DNA of 64,000 bases from Bosea sp. F3-2. GTDB lineage: Bacteria; Pseudomonadota; Alphaproteobacteria; Rhizobiales; Beijerinckiaceae. Under the pieces are notes generated by a model, which searched no databases, was not told where the DNA came from, and saw nothing but the letters and a program-made list of their open reading frames with translations. The position numbers were made by a program, and so were the translations under genes. How positions within the stretch are numbered: position 1 is the first letter of the stretch; the number at the start of each line of letters is the position of its first letter. Location: positions 2,604,001-2,668,000 of the forward strand of contig NZ_CP042331.1 in the NCBI RefSeq assembly GCF_008253865.1, given 5' to 3'. Below, in pieces: positions 17,857 through 24,775 of this stretch.

Positions 17857-17888
17857 CTGAACGGCGCGGTTTCGCGCCGTTCAGACAA
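17857..17888 (+). terminator. Terminator hairpin copy 1
   Basis: A perfect 12-bp stem (CTGAACGGCGCG/CGCGCCGTTCAG) with a GTTT loop, 31 bases after the stop codon. Exactly the same 28 bases occur at 18281-18308 after the next paralogue. Confidence 0.8.
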
Positions 17889-17960
17889 AGGGGCCTAAGT
17901 TCCAGACAGGGACGACAAGTCATTCATCGGCAACACCGATGGCTATCGATGGAGAACATG

Positions 17961-18236
17961 ATGTTCCGGACAACGCTTCTCGCCGCTGCCGTGACGGGCG
18001 CGCTTGGCGGCTTCGCCATGATGGCCGCCCCGGCCTCGGCCGCGCCGGTCGCTGCTCCGGCCGGCCAGACCGCGCAGGCCGGCCAGGGCCTGATCGAGCA
18101 GGCCCAGTATTATTATCGCGGCCCGCGCCGCTATTACGGCCCGCGTCCCTATTACCGGCCGCGCTGCTTCTGGTCTGAGCGCCGCGTGTGGAACGGCTGG
18201 CGCTGGGTGATCCGCCCGGTGCGGGTCTGCCGCTGA
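17961..18236 (+). CDS. Small secreted Arg/Tyr-rich protein 2
   Basis: 91 aa from the ATG at 17961 (MFRTTLLAAAV), which lies five bases after a GGAGA; ATGs at 17958 and 17949 are possible but too close to or before that site. A signal peptide ends APASAA. The mature part has QAQYYYRGPRRYYGPRPYYRPRC and then the two-cysteine end RVWNGWRWVIRPVRVCR shared with protein 1. The YYGPR unit is shared with protein 3, so this gene is intermediate between its two neighbours. Function unknown. Confidence 0.82.
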   Translation: MFRTTLLAAAVTGALGGFAMMAAPASAAPVAAPAGQTAQAGQGLIEQAQYYYRGPRRYYGPRPYYRPRCFWSERRVWNGWRWVIRPVRVCR

Positions 18237-18280
18237 GGCTGACGCATTGCGGCCATGATCGGTCGCTCAATGAAGGTTAG

Positions 18281-18312
18281 CTGAACGGCGCGGTTTCGCG
18301 CCGTTCAGATTT
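18281..18312 (+). terminator. Terminator hairpin copy 2
   Basis: The same 28-base hairpin as at 17857-17884, here followed by ATTT, 44 bases after the stop of paralogue 2. Confidence 0.8.
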
Positions 18313-18384
18313 CGGGGGGTAGTTTCCCCTTCCATGGACGGCGTCGGCCATAAGGACAGCCGCCGCCATCGCACGGAGGACGAT

Positions 18385-18678
18385 ATGTTCAAGACGATGC
18401 TTCTTTCCGCCGTGACGGTCGGCACACTGGGCTTCGCTGCTCTCAGCGCCGCTCCGGCTTCCGCCGCACCTGTCGCGGCCGCGCCGCTGGTCGACGCGGC
18501 CGGCGGCATGGTGCAGCAGGCGCAGTATTATTACGGCCCGCGCCGCTACTATGGCCCGCGGCGCTATTATTACGGCCCGCGCTACTACGGCCCGCGGCGC
18601 TATTATGGTCCGCGCTTCTACGGCCCGCCGCCCCCGCCGCCGCCGCTCTTCGTGCCGCCGCCGCGCTACTACTGGTAA
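18385..18678 (+). CDS. Small secreted Tyr/Gly/Pro/Arg-repeat protein 3
   Basis: 97 aa. The ATG at 18385 follows ACGGAGGA. The signal peptide ends APASAA, as in the two preceding genes. The mature part is low-complexity: about five YYGPRR-type units, then a run of seven prolines and an aromatic end. The cysteine pair of its neighbours is missing. The repeats probably arose by local duplication of an 18-21-base DNA unit. An extracytoplasmic structural or surface role is possible but unproven. Confidence 0.8.
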   Translation: MFKTMLLSAVTVGTLGFAALSAAPASAAPVAAAPLVDAAGGMVQQAQYYYGPRRYYGPRRYYYGPRYYGPRRYYGPRFYGPPPPPPPLFVPPPRYYW

Positions 18679-18684
18679 GCCGCC

Positions 18685-18788
18685 AGATCGCCGCGCGTCC
18701 TATCGGGGCCATAACGGTGATCTACGCCTTTGTCATCGCATCGGATTCTTCCGAAAAGTGGATTCCACTTTTCGGTCCGATGCTATAG
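18685..18788. repeat. 105-bp dispersed repeat, copy 1
   Basis: Starts AGATCGCCGCGCGTCCTATC and ends in a hairpin (CCGAAAAGTGGA/TCCACTTTTCGG) followed by TCCGATGCTATAG. The inverted copy is at 22284-22388. The CTA at 18783-18785 inside the repeat end is the stop codon of the following minus-strand methyltransferase. Confidence 0.85.
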
Positions 18789-19553
18789 GCGCGCCTGCCC
18801 GCGGTGCACGGCCTCGCTCTCGGCGGTGAAGCGGCCATCGGGTCCATTGATCACGAAAGCCGGCAGCAGCTCTGCCGGCTTTCTGCTGTTCAGGACCGCC
18901 GTGACGATGACGCGAATCGCCGGCCTGTCGGTAACGCCGTGCACCGGCCGGATCGCGACGGCGCCGAAACCGGGGGCCAGGCCGGCGAGCAGATCCGGCA
19001 GTGCTTCGGCCCGATGGATGATTGCGAGCAGGCCGCCGGGCTTCAGCGCCCGCCGCGCGGCACGCAGCCAGGGCTGAAGACCGCCTTCCGCGACATGGGC
19101 CGCCCGGCGGTTGGGCGTCGGTGAGGCGCGCGTCCCCCCTTGCGGATAGAAAGGCGGGTTCATCGCGACCGCATCGAAGGAAGCCGCCTTCAGCCCCGCT
19201 GTTTCCAGTTCGGCCGCCGGCGCAGTGACATCGGCAGCCATGACAATCCCGCGATCGGCCATGCCGTTCAGTTCGATGTTCAGCTTCGCCAAGGCCGCCA
19301 GCTCAGGATCGCGCTCCAGCAATGTGACGCGCAATGCGGGCCGCAGCAGCGCAGCCGCAAGTCCGACCGTCCCGACGCCCGCGCCGATATCGAGGAGCGT
19401 TCCACCATCGAGTTCGGGCAGCGCCGCCGCGAGCAGGATGGCGTCGGTGCCGGCGCGGTGGCCCTTGCGCGGCTGGCGCAGGCGAAGCCGGCCGTCAAGC
19501 AGCCGATCCTCGACGATTTCACCCAGCGCAAGCTCCGTTTCCACCTCACTCAT
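18783..19553 (-). CDS. tRNA1(Val)-A37 N6-methyltransferase-like protein
   Basis: A 256-aa class I SAM-dependent methyltransferase. The SAM loop is LLDIGAGVGTVGLA (about 53-66), and the catalytic motif NPPFY (132-136) marks an N6-adenine or N5-glutamine type enzyme; RKGHRAGTDAILLAA near residue 29 is typical of the TrmN6/YfiC group, which methylates A37 of tRNA1(Val). Its TAG stop lies within the end of a dispersed repeat, so the last residues may have been shaped by the repeat. The upstream DUF2007 gene overlaps its start by 8 bases and forms an operon with it. Confidence 0.88.
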   Translation of the reverse strand: MSEVETELALGEIVEDRLLDGRLRLRQPRKGHRAGTDAILLAAALPELDGGTLLDIGAGVGTVGLAAALLRPALRVTLLERDPELAALAKLNIELNGMADRGIVMAADVTAPAAELETAGLKAASFDAVAMNPPFYPQGGTRASPTPNRRAAHVAEGGLQPWLRAARRALKPGGLLAIIHRAEALPDLLAGLAPGFGAVAIRPVHGVTDRPAIRVIVTAVLNSRKPAELLPAFVINGPDGRFTAESEAVHRGQARL

Positions 19554-19770
19554 CGCGCAGCTCGGCTCCGTAACCGGCTTCGATCAGAAGGGCCCGCGCC
19601 CGGCGCTTGTCCGCCTCGCGCACGAGGAGCCGGCGCGGAAAGGCGCCGATCATGCCTTCCAGGGCGCTGATATGCTGGTCCGCGACCAGGCAATCGAGCC
19701 CGGCCGATTCCAGCAGGGCCTCGACGGCGCCGAGCAGGATGAGGTCGTTGGTGCGCATGAGTTCGTGCAT
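19546..19770 (-). CDS. DUF2007 domain protein
   Basis: A 74-aa soluble protein matching the DUF2007 family (putative signal-transducing, ferredoxin-like fold): early LMRTNDLILLGAVEALLESAGLDCLVAD and a final EADKRRARALLIEAGY. Starts are possible at 19770 or 19758 (MRTNDLI). It overlaps the methyltransferase start by 8 bases. The MITE-like element begins 16 bases upstream of its start codon, so the promoter may lie inside that element. Confidence 0.8.
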   Translation of the reverse strand: MHELMRTNDLILLGAVEALLESAGLDCLVADQHISALEGMIGAFPRRLLVREADKRRARALLIEAGYGAELRDE

Positions 19771-19785
19771 CGCCCCATGGAGCCT

Positions 19786-20152
19786 AGAGGCTGTTATGGC
19801 CCATGGGAACGATTTGATGAGGTCAAAACCGCGGAGATGGGAGGAGCATCGCGCCGCCGATACGTCGGTATCGGCAAGCGGTGCGACGCTGCAGCTCCGC
19901 GGTTTTCACCTCACCCGCAGGGCGCGGCGCTTTTGCGCGACTGCTATGTCTTTCTTCGTAGCAAACCGTCGGTATCGGCAAGCGGTGCGACGCTGCAGCT
20001 CCGCGGTTTTCACCTCACCCGCAGGGCGCGGCGCTTTTGCGCGACTGCTATGTCTTTCTTCGTAGCAAACCGAAAGGTTTGCGTCCTCGAACTCCTCGCA
20101 GTCGCGCAAAATCGCCAGCGTCAAATCGCTCCCCTGGGCCATAACAGCCTCT
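19786..20152. mobile_element. MITE-like palindromic element with internal tandem duplication
   Basis: A 367-bp element without a convincing gene. Its terminal inverted repeats start AGAGGCTGTTATGGCC (16 of 16 identical, about 31 of 34 when extended). Internal inverted segments include GAGGTCAAAACCGCGGA against TCCGCGGTTTTCACCTC, GCGCGACTGC against GCAGTCGCGC, and a GCAAACC...GGTTTGC hairpin. A 104-bp unit is tandemly duplicated inside. It encodes no transposase, and I see no clear target duplication. Confidence 0.75.
19863..20070. repeat. Tandem 2 x 104-bp direct repeat inside the element
   Basis: Unit 1 is 19863-19966 and unit 2 is 19967-20070; reading them base by base I see no difference. 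Each unit starts CGTCGGTATCGGCAAGCGG and ends CGTAGCAAAC. Identity of the copies points to a recent duplication, or an assembly artefact. Confidence 0.85.
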
Positions 20153-20276
20153 GACCCGCTCCCTTTGCGCAAGCTGCGGCGTCGCGACGGTTTGCAGGGG
20201 CTGGCGTCCCATGCAACGGTTGTGGCATGGCTGCGGGGCGCCGCCCGGCGCGAGAATCTGATCCGGAGTGCGTTCA

Positions 20277-21293
20277 GTGGGTGTCGTCGTCTCCCTCGAG
20301 GAACGGGAATCGAATCAGGCGAGCATCGAGCCGCTTGTCGCGCTGACGCGCGCCGACATGGAACGGGTCAATGCGATGATCCTGTCGCGCACCGGCTCCG
20401 AGGTCACGATGATCCCGGAGGTCGCGAACCACCTGATCTCCTCGGGTGGCAAGCGCCTGCGGCCGATGCTGACGCTCGCCATGGCCAATCTCTGCGGCTA
20501 TCGGGGCGAAGGCCACGTCAAGCTCGCGGCTTCCGTCGAATTCATGCACACGGCGACGCTGCTGCATGACGATGTCGTCGATGAGAGCGACATGCGCCGC
20601 GGCAAGCTTGCGGCCCGCATGCTCTGGGGCAACGAGGCGAGCGTGCTGGTCGGCGACTTCCTGCTCGGCCAGGCCTTCAAGATGATGGTCGAGGTCGGTT
20701 CGCTCCGGGCGCTCGACATTCTCTCCACCGCCGCGGCAGTGATCGCCGAGGGCGAGGTTCTGCAGCTCTCCGTCGCCAAGAACACCGAGACGACCGAGGA
20801 CGAGTATCTCTCGGTCATCCGCGGCAAGACGGCGGAGCTCTTCGCCGCCGCCTGCGAGGTCGGGCCGGTGATCGCCAATTCCTCCAAGGCGGACGCCGCC
20901 GCCTGCCGCAGCTACGGCCTCAATCTCGGCATCGCCTTCCAGCTCATCGACGACGCGCTGGACTATGGCGGCGTCGCGGCGAAGCTTGGCAAGAACACCG
21001 GCGACGATTTCCGCGAGGGCAAGATCACCCTGCCCGTCGTACTCTCCTTCCGTCGCGGCGACGAGGCGGAGCGCGCCTTCTGGAAGCGCACGCTTCAGGA
21101 TGGCGAGATTCGCGACGGTGATCTGGAAGAAGCGCAAGCGATCATGCGCCGGCACAAGGCGCTGGACGACACCATCGCGCGCGCCGAGCACTATGCCCGC
21201 ATGGCCAAGGACGCGCTCGGCCTCTTCCCGGCCTCGCCGATGAAGCAGGCGCTCAACGCCGCCGTCGATTTCTGCGTGGCACGGGCTCATTGA
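20277..21293 (+). CDS. Polyprenyl diphosphate synthase
   Basis: A trans-isoprenyl diphosphate synthase of 338 aa, probably the octaprenyl- to decaprenyl-chain enzyme that supplies the ubiquinone side chain (IspB/DdsA group). Both aspartate motifs are present: LLHDDVVDESDMRRG near residue 95 and LIDDALDYGG near 220, and the substrate segment GGKRLRPML lies near 60. The GTG at 20277 has an optimally spaced CCGGAG; a GTG at 20268 would overlap that site. Chain length cannot be decided from the residues alone. The MITE-like element ends 124 bases upstream. Confidence 0.93.
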   Translation: MGVVVSLEERESNQASIEPLVALTRADMERVNAMILSRTGSEVTMIPEVANHLISSGGKRLRPMLTLAMANLCGYRGEGHVKLAASVEFMHTATLLHDDVVDESDMRRGKLAARMLWGNEASVLVGDFLLGQAFKMMVEVGSLRALDILSTAAAVIAEGEVLQLSVAKNTETTEDEYLSVIRGKTAELFAAACEVGPVIANSSKADAAACRSYGLNLGIAFQLIDDALDYGGVAAKLGKNTGDDFREGKITLPVVLSFRRGDEAERAFWKRTLQDGEIRDGDLEEAQAIMRRHKALDDTIARAEHYARMAKDALGLFPASPMKQALNAAVDFCVARAH

Positions 21294-21302
21294 GGGGTAT
21301 CC

Positions 21303-21382
21303 GTCATGCTCGGGCTTGACCCGAGCATCTCGGAAACCAGCCTCATCCTGTGAGAGATGCTCGGGTCAAGCCCGAGCATGAC
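21303..21382. repeat. Palindromic intergenic repeat, family D
   Basis: Two perfect 29-base inverted arms (21303-21331 and 21354-21382) starting GTCATGCTCGGG, each arm itself containing a CTCGGG/CCCGAG hairpin. It lies between convergent genes. Related arms occur at 33379-33404 and in the inner part of 34109-34323. Confidence 0.9.
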
Positions 21383-21390
21383 AGTGAGCA

Positions 21391-22266
21391 TCACCGCAGC
21401 AGCGTCGGCTTCACCCACCAGCCCCGCCGCGCCTTCGCCAGCGTCCGCGCAGCCTCGACGCTGGCCCGGCAATCGTCGAACAGCGCAAAGCAGGTCGCGC
21501 CCGAACCGGACATGCGCGCGAGCCGGCAGCCCGGCAGGCCAGCCAGCCGCTCCAGCACCTCGTCGATCGCCGGAGCGACACGCCGGGCGGGAGCGGCCAG
21601 ATCGTTCTCGGAAGCGGCGAGCGCTTCGAGGAACTCCCCTGCCGACATAGAATCAGGCGCGGGCGCGGTACGAGAGACCGCGATCTGCTGCCCCGGCTTC
21701 AGCCCCAGGGCGCGGAAGACCGAGGCCGTCTCGACCGCCACGCCCGGATTGACCAGCACGGCAAAGAGCGGCGGCAGGCGCAGCACCGGCCCGAGCCGTT
21801 CTCCGACGCCAGCCATCAGCCGCGCCCGCGAATCGAGACAGACCGGCACGTCGGCGCCGACCTTCCCGGCGACGTCCAGCAGAACCGGATCGGTTTGAGC
21901 AATGCCGTTCAGGCGCGCGACAAGGCGCAGAGCCGCAGCCGCGTCAGCCGAGCCGCCACCGATCCCCGAGGCGACGGGCAATCGCTTGACGAGATGGAAG
22001 CGCCCCAGACGCAGGCCAGAACGGGCCGTCGCGAGCGCCCGCGCAGCGCGCAGGACGAGGTTGTCGTCCTTGGGGGATAGCCCCGCCGCGCGCGGACCGG
22101 CGATGGACAGAGAGAGCGGCGCATCGGGCTCCAGGGTCAGCTCATCACCAACCCCGGCGAAGGCAACCAGGCTTTCGAGCTCGTGATAGCCGTCCGCGCG
22201 CCGGCCCAGAATCCGCAGGTCGAGATTGACCTTGGCACGCGCATGCGTCGTCAGCGGTAGAGCCAC
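21391..22266 (-). CDS. ispE: 4-diphosphocytidyl-2-C-methyl-D-erythritol kinase
   Basis: The GHMP kinase that phosphorylates CDP-ME in the MEP isoprenoid pathway; 291 aa. It shows the IspE N-terminus (HARAKVNLDLRILGRRADGYHEL), the ATP loop LPVASGIGGGSADAAAALR and the C-terminal MSGSGATCFALF motif. The GTG at 22266, five bases after GGGAG, is chosen; the frame continues upstream to an ATG at 22314, but those residues are encoded by a dispersed repeat. The polyprenyl synthase gene nearby, convergent with it, uses the downstream product, but they are not one operon. Confidence 0.94.
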   Translation of the reverse strand: MALPLTTHARAKVNLDLRILGRRADGYHELESLVAFAGVGDELTLEPDAPLSLSIAGPRAAGLSPKDDNLVLRAARALATARSGLRLGRFHLVKRLPVASGIGGGSADAAAALRLVARLNGIAQTDPVLLDVAGKVGADVPVCLDSRARLMAGVGERLGPVLRLPPLFAVLVNPGVAVETASVFRALGLKPGQQIAVSRTAPAPDSMSAGEFLEALAASENDLAAPARRVAPAIDEVLERLAGLPGCRLARMSGSGATCFALFDDCRASVEAARTLAKARRGWWVKPTLLR

Positions 22267-22283
22267 GGCCGCTCCCGGTTCAG

Positions 22284-22388
22284 CTATAGCATCGGACCGA
22301 AAAGTGGAATCCACTTTTCGGAAAGATCCGATGCGATAACAAATACATAGATCACCGTTATCGCGTCCGATAGGACGCGCGGCGATCT
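22284..22388. repeat. 105-bp dispersed repeat, copy 2 (inverted)
   Basis: An inverted copy of 18685-18788, from CTATAGCATCGGACC to the GCGCGGCGATCT end, with a few substitutions. It lies between the TPR protein and ispE, 17 bases before the ispE start, so its hairpin could influence ispE expression. Confidence 0.85.
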
Positions 22389-22404
22389 AGCGACGGGATC
22401 AGCG

Positions 22405-24174
22405 TCAGCCGCCGTCCTTCTTGGTGTTGTCCTCGGTGACGTTGGCGGACGGATCTTCCATCCCGCGTTCGATCTTGCGCAGGATCTTGGGCAGATCCTC
22501 CTGCTCGGGCTTGAGATCGCGAGCGTGGTTCCACTGATACTTCGCCTCGAGCTGGCGCCCCGTGCGCCAATAGACATCGCCGAGATGGTCATTGATCACC
22601 GGGTCCGAGGGGCGCAGCTCGGCCGCGCGCTCGATCTCGCGAGCGGCATCCTCATAACGGCCGAGCCGGTAATAGGCCCAGCCGAGCGAGTCGATGATGT
22701 AGCCGTCGCGCGGGCGCAGTTCGACGGCACGGCGCAGCATGCCTAGCGCCTCGTCGAGCTTGAGGTGCTTGTCGACCAGCGAATAGCCGAGATAGTTCAA
22801 GACTAGCGCGCGCTCACGGCCGAGCGGGTCGGGCAGCAGTTCCAGCGCTTTGCGCAGATCGGCCTCGGCCTCCGGCCACCGGTTGATACGTTCCCGGGCA
22901 ATGCCGCGGAAATAATACAGATCCCAGTTGGCGCGGCCGGGAGACGCAAGCTTGTCGATGGCCTTGTCATAGGCGGCAGCCGCCTCGGCGAACTGCTTGC
23001 GCGAGCGATAGATGTTGCCCAGCGCAGCAAGCGCGTCGACATCATCCGGCCGCTCGGCGATGACCCGCTCCAGGTGCTTCACCGCCTCCTCGGGCTTGCC
23101 GAGGTTCTCCAGCGCCAGACCCGCCTGGATCTCGGCATTGGGGCGCAGCGGCGAGGAAGCCGGCATCTTGTCATAGACCGCGACCGCATCCTCCGGCTGG
23201 CGAGCCCGCTCGAGGATGTCGCCCAGCGTCAGGATGGCGAGGTCATGACCGGGGTCGAGATAGATCGCCATGCGCAGATAGAGCAGCGCCGCGGCCTCGT
23301 CGCCCTGCCGGTTGCCAGCGCTGGCGAGCCCGTAGAGCACCTCGGCTGCGCCCTGCTGCGGCGTCTGGATCTGGCGCGGCGGCGCCTCCTTCTTCGACAC
23401 CAGCGACATGCCTTCGCGGATGATCGGATGGTTGGGCAGCAGCCGGTCGAAATCGGCGTAGGTCGCGGCCGCGCCGGCATAATCGCCATTGCGGGCCTGG
23501 AAGCGCGCCCAGAGATCGACGAGGCGCAAGGTGGTCTTCTCGGCGTCGAAGGCCGCCTTCAGCCGCTTCTCGGCCTCGGCCTTGCGGCCGGCAGCGTCGA
23601 GGATGAGGCCGGCATGATAGTCGCGGAAGAGGTTGTAGGAAGGCTCGCCCTTGAGGCGTTCCAGCGTCTCGATGGCGCGCTTGGAGTTGCCGGAGCCAAG
23701 ATAGGACCAGGCGGAAAGCAGGGTGGCCGTGATGTCGGCCGCTCGGCCTCGGCCGCCGCGCTGGAGGTGGTTGCGGGCGGTCTGATAGCTCTTCTGCTTG
23801 ATCGAGCGGATGCCGATGATGAGCTGCGCCAGGCCATTGCTTGGATCCTGCTGGATCAGCTTGTCAGCAGCGCGGAAGGCGTCCGGCATGGAGCCGTCGG
23901 CGAGAAAGGCGACGAAGGCACGCTCCAGCAACTCGCTGTTGCGCGGATCTTCCCGCACGGCTTCGCGCAGATAGACCGAGGCCGCGCCAAGATCGCGCGA
24001 GGCGCCCGCCACGATGGCAGCGAGATAATTCCCTTCGAGGCTGTCGGCCGGCTCCAGCGAATCAGACGAACGCGGGGCGGTCGCTCCCTGGGCAGCAGCG
24101 GCCACCGGCAGAACCATCAACAACGACAAGGCAGCAGCCGTACCGGAGGCACGCACCTTCTTCAAAAATGTCAC
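22405..24174 (-). CDS. Exported tetratricopeptide repeat protein
   Basis: 589 aa. An N-terminal signal peptide (about 1-28, VLPVAAAAQG) is followed by a mostly helical solenoid of about 10-12 TPR units covering residues 45-560; clear ones include the repeats around NRQGDEAAALLYLRMAIYLDP, LGKPEEAVKHLERVIAERPD and LDEALGMLRRAVELRPRDG. The C-terminus is charged and disordered. TPR solenoids mediate protein contacts; an envelope assembly or secretion role is plausible but unproven. It is upstream of ispE in the same direction, separated by the 105-bp repeat. Confidence 0.88.
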   Translation of the reverse strand: MTFLKKVRASGTAAALSLLMVLPVAAAAQGATAPRSSDSLEPADSLEGNYLAAIVAGASRDLGAASVYLREAVREDPRNSELLERAFVAFLADGSMPDAFRAADKLIQQDPSNGLAQLIIGIRSIKQKSYQTARNHLQRGGRGRAADITATLLSAWSYLGSGNSKRAIETLERLKGEPSYNLFRDYHAGLILDAAGRKAEAEKRLKAAFDAEKTTLRLVDLWARFQARNGDYAGAAATYADFDRLLPNHPIIREGMSLVSKKEAPPRQIQTPQQGAAEVLYGLASAGNRQGDEAAALLYLRMAIYLDPGHDLAILTLGDILERARQPEDAVAVYDKMPASSPLRPNAEIQAGLALENLGKPEEAVKHLERVIAERPDDVDALAALGNIYRSRKQFAEAAAAYDKAIDKLASPGRANWDLYYFRGIARERINRWPEAEADLRKALELLPDPLGRERALVLNYLGYSLVDKHLKLDEALGMLRRAVELRPRDGYIIDSLGWAYYRLGRYEDAAREIERAAELRPSDPVINDHLGDVYWRTGRQLEAKYQWNHARDLKPEQEDLPKILRKIERGMEDPSANVTEDNTKKDGG

Positions 24175-24450
24175 GACTGCTTTTCTCCCTCGGTCCGCCG
24201 CCCACTGTTCGGGCGCTGCTTCGGCGGACCGTAATGGCTCGCGTAGGCCGCCAAGATGGCGGTTTCCGGGCGAGCCGGCAAGCGGGGCTCCACGCGAATG
24301 CGGCGGCTTCGTAGCGACGGCGCAACAGTCTCAAAAAACCCGCTTTCCCGGCAGGATTTGACGAGAAAACATTAGTCATCGGCAAAGGATATCGGGTCTA
24401 TGTTTCCTCTGCTTGCAGTTCACGCAGCGACAATATTGGGATCGTTCCAA

Positions 24451-24561
24451 ATGAAGAAGATTGTTCTGAGCTTTGCCGCAGTCGCTCTTCTCGCCGGCTT
24501 CGCCGCCGGCTGCGCCAAGGACGAGCCGAAGCCGACGGCTCCGGTCGTGCGCAAGGGCTGA
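24451..24561 (+). CDS. Very small lipoprotein (36 aa)
   Basis: A 36-codon gene starting MKKIVLSFAAVALLAG. A short n-region with two lysines, a hydrophobic core and a lipobox-like FAAGC (Cys21) are followed by only 15 mature residues rich in Lys, Pro and Glu. A strong terminator begins 18 bases after the stop. This architecture resembles the tiny entericidin-type or LptM-like lipoproteins, but sequence similarity is not evident to me. No strong ribosome-binding site is visible. Nearby genes give no functional hint. Confidence 0.7.
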   Translation: MKKIVLSFAAVALLAGFAAGCAKDEPKPTAPVVRKG

Positions 24562-24578
24562 TCACCCTCGCGAAAAAC

Positions 24579-24612
24579 AAAGGGTGCGCCGCGCGGCGCG
24601 CCCTTTTCTTTT
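24579..24612 (+). terminator. Terminator of the small lipoprotein gene
   Basis: A 12-bp stem with one G-T pair (AAAGGGTGCGCC/GGCGCGCCCTTT), GCGC loop and TTTTCTTTT tail. Confidence 0.85.
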
Positions 24613-24633
24613 GCGGCATCTTCAGAGCGCGGC

Positions 24634-24729
24634 CGTCATTCCGGACAAGCCGCTGCAGCGGCGCCGATCCGGAATCCAGCGGAGGGCGATGCGCTCTATG
24701 ATGGATTCCGGGTCAGGCCCGGAATGACG
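24634..24729. repeat. Palindromic intergenic repeat, family B
   Basis: Outer arms CGTCATTCCGG...CCGGAATGACG with an inner GGAATCCA/TGGATTCC pair; same family as 11014-11119. It separates convergent genes. Confidence 0.85.
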
Positions 24730-24775
24730 GAGTGTTTCCCCGGAAAAGTGGCGCGCGCCGGCTGCTCGCAGCCGA

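Noticed and set aside
19863..20070. Two adjacent identical 104-bp units, considered as a CRISPR-like array.
   Set aside because: Only two long units with no spacers between them and no cas genes; it is a simple tandem duplication.
19906..20172. An 88-codon minus-strand frame inside the MITE-like element.
   Set aside because: It is made of the inverted and tandem repeat units and has no start signal; better explained as the element itself.
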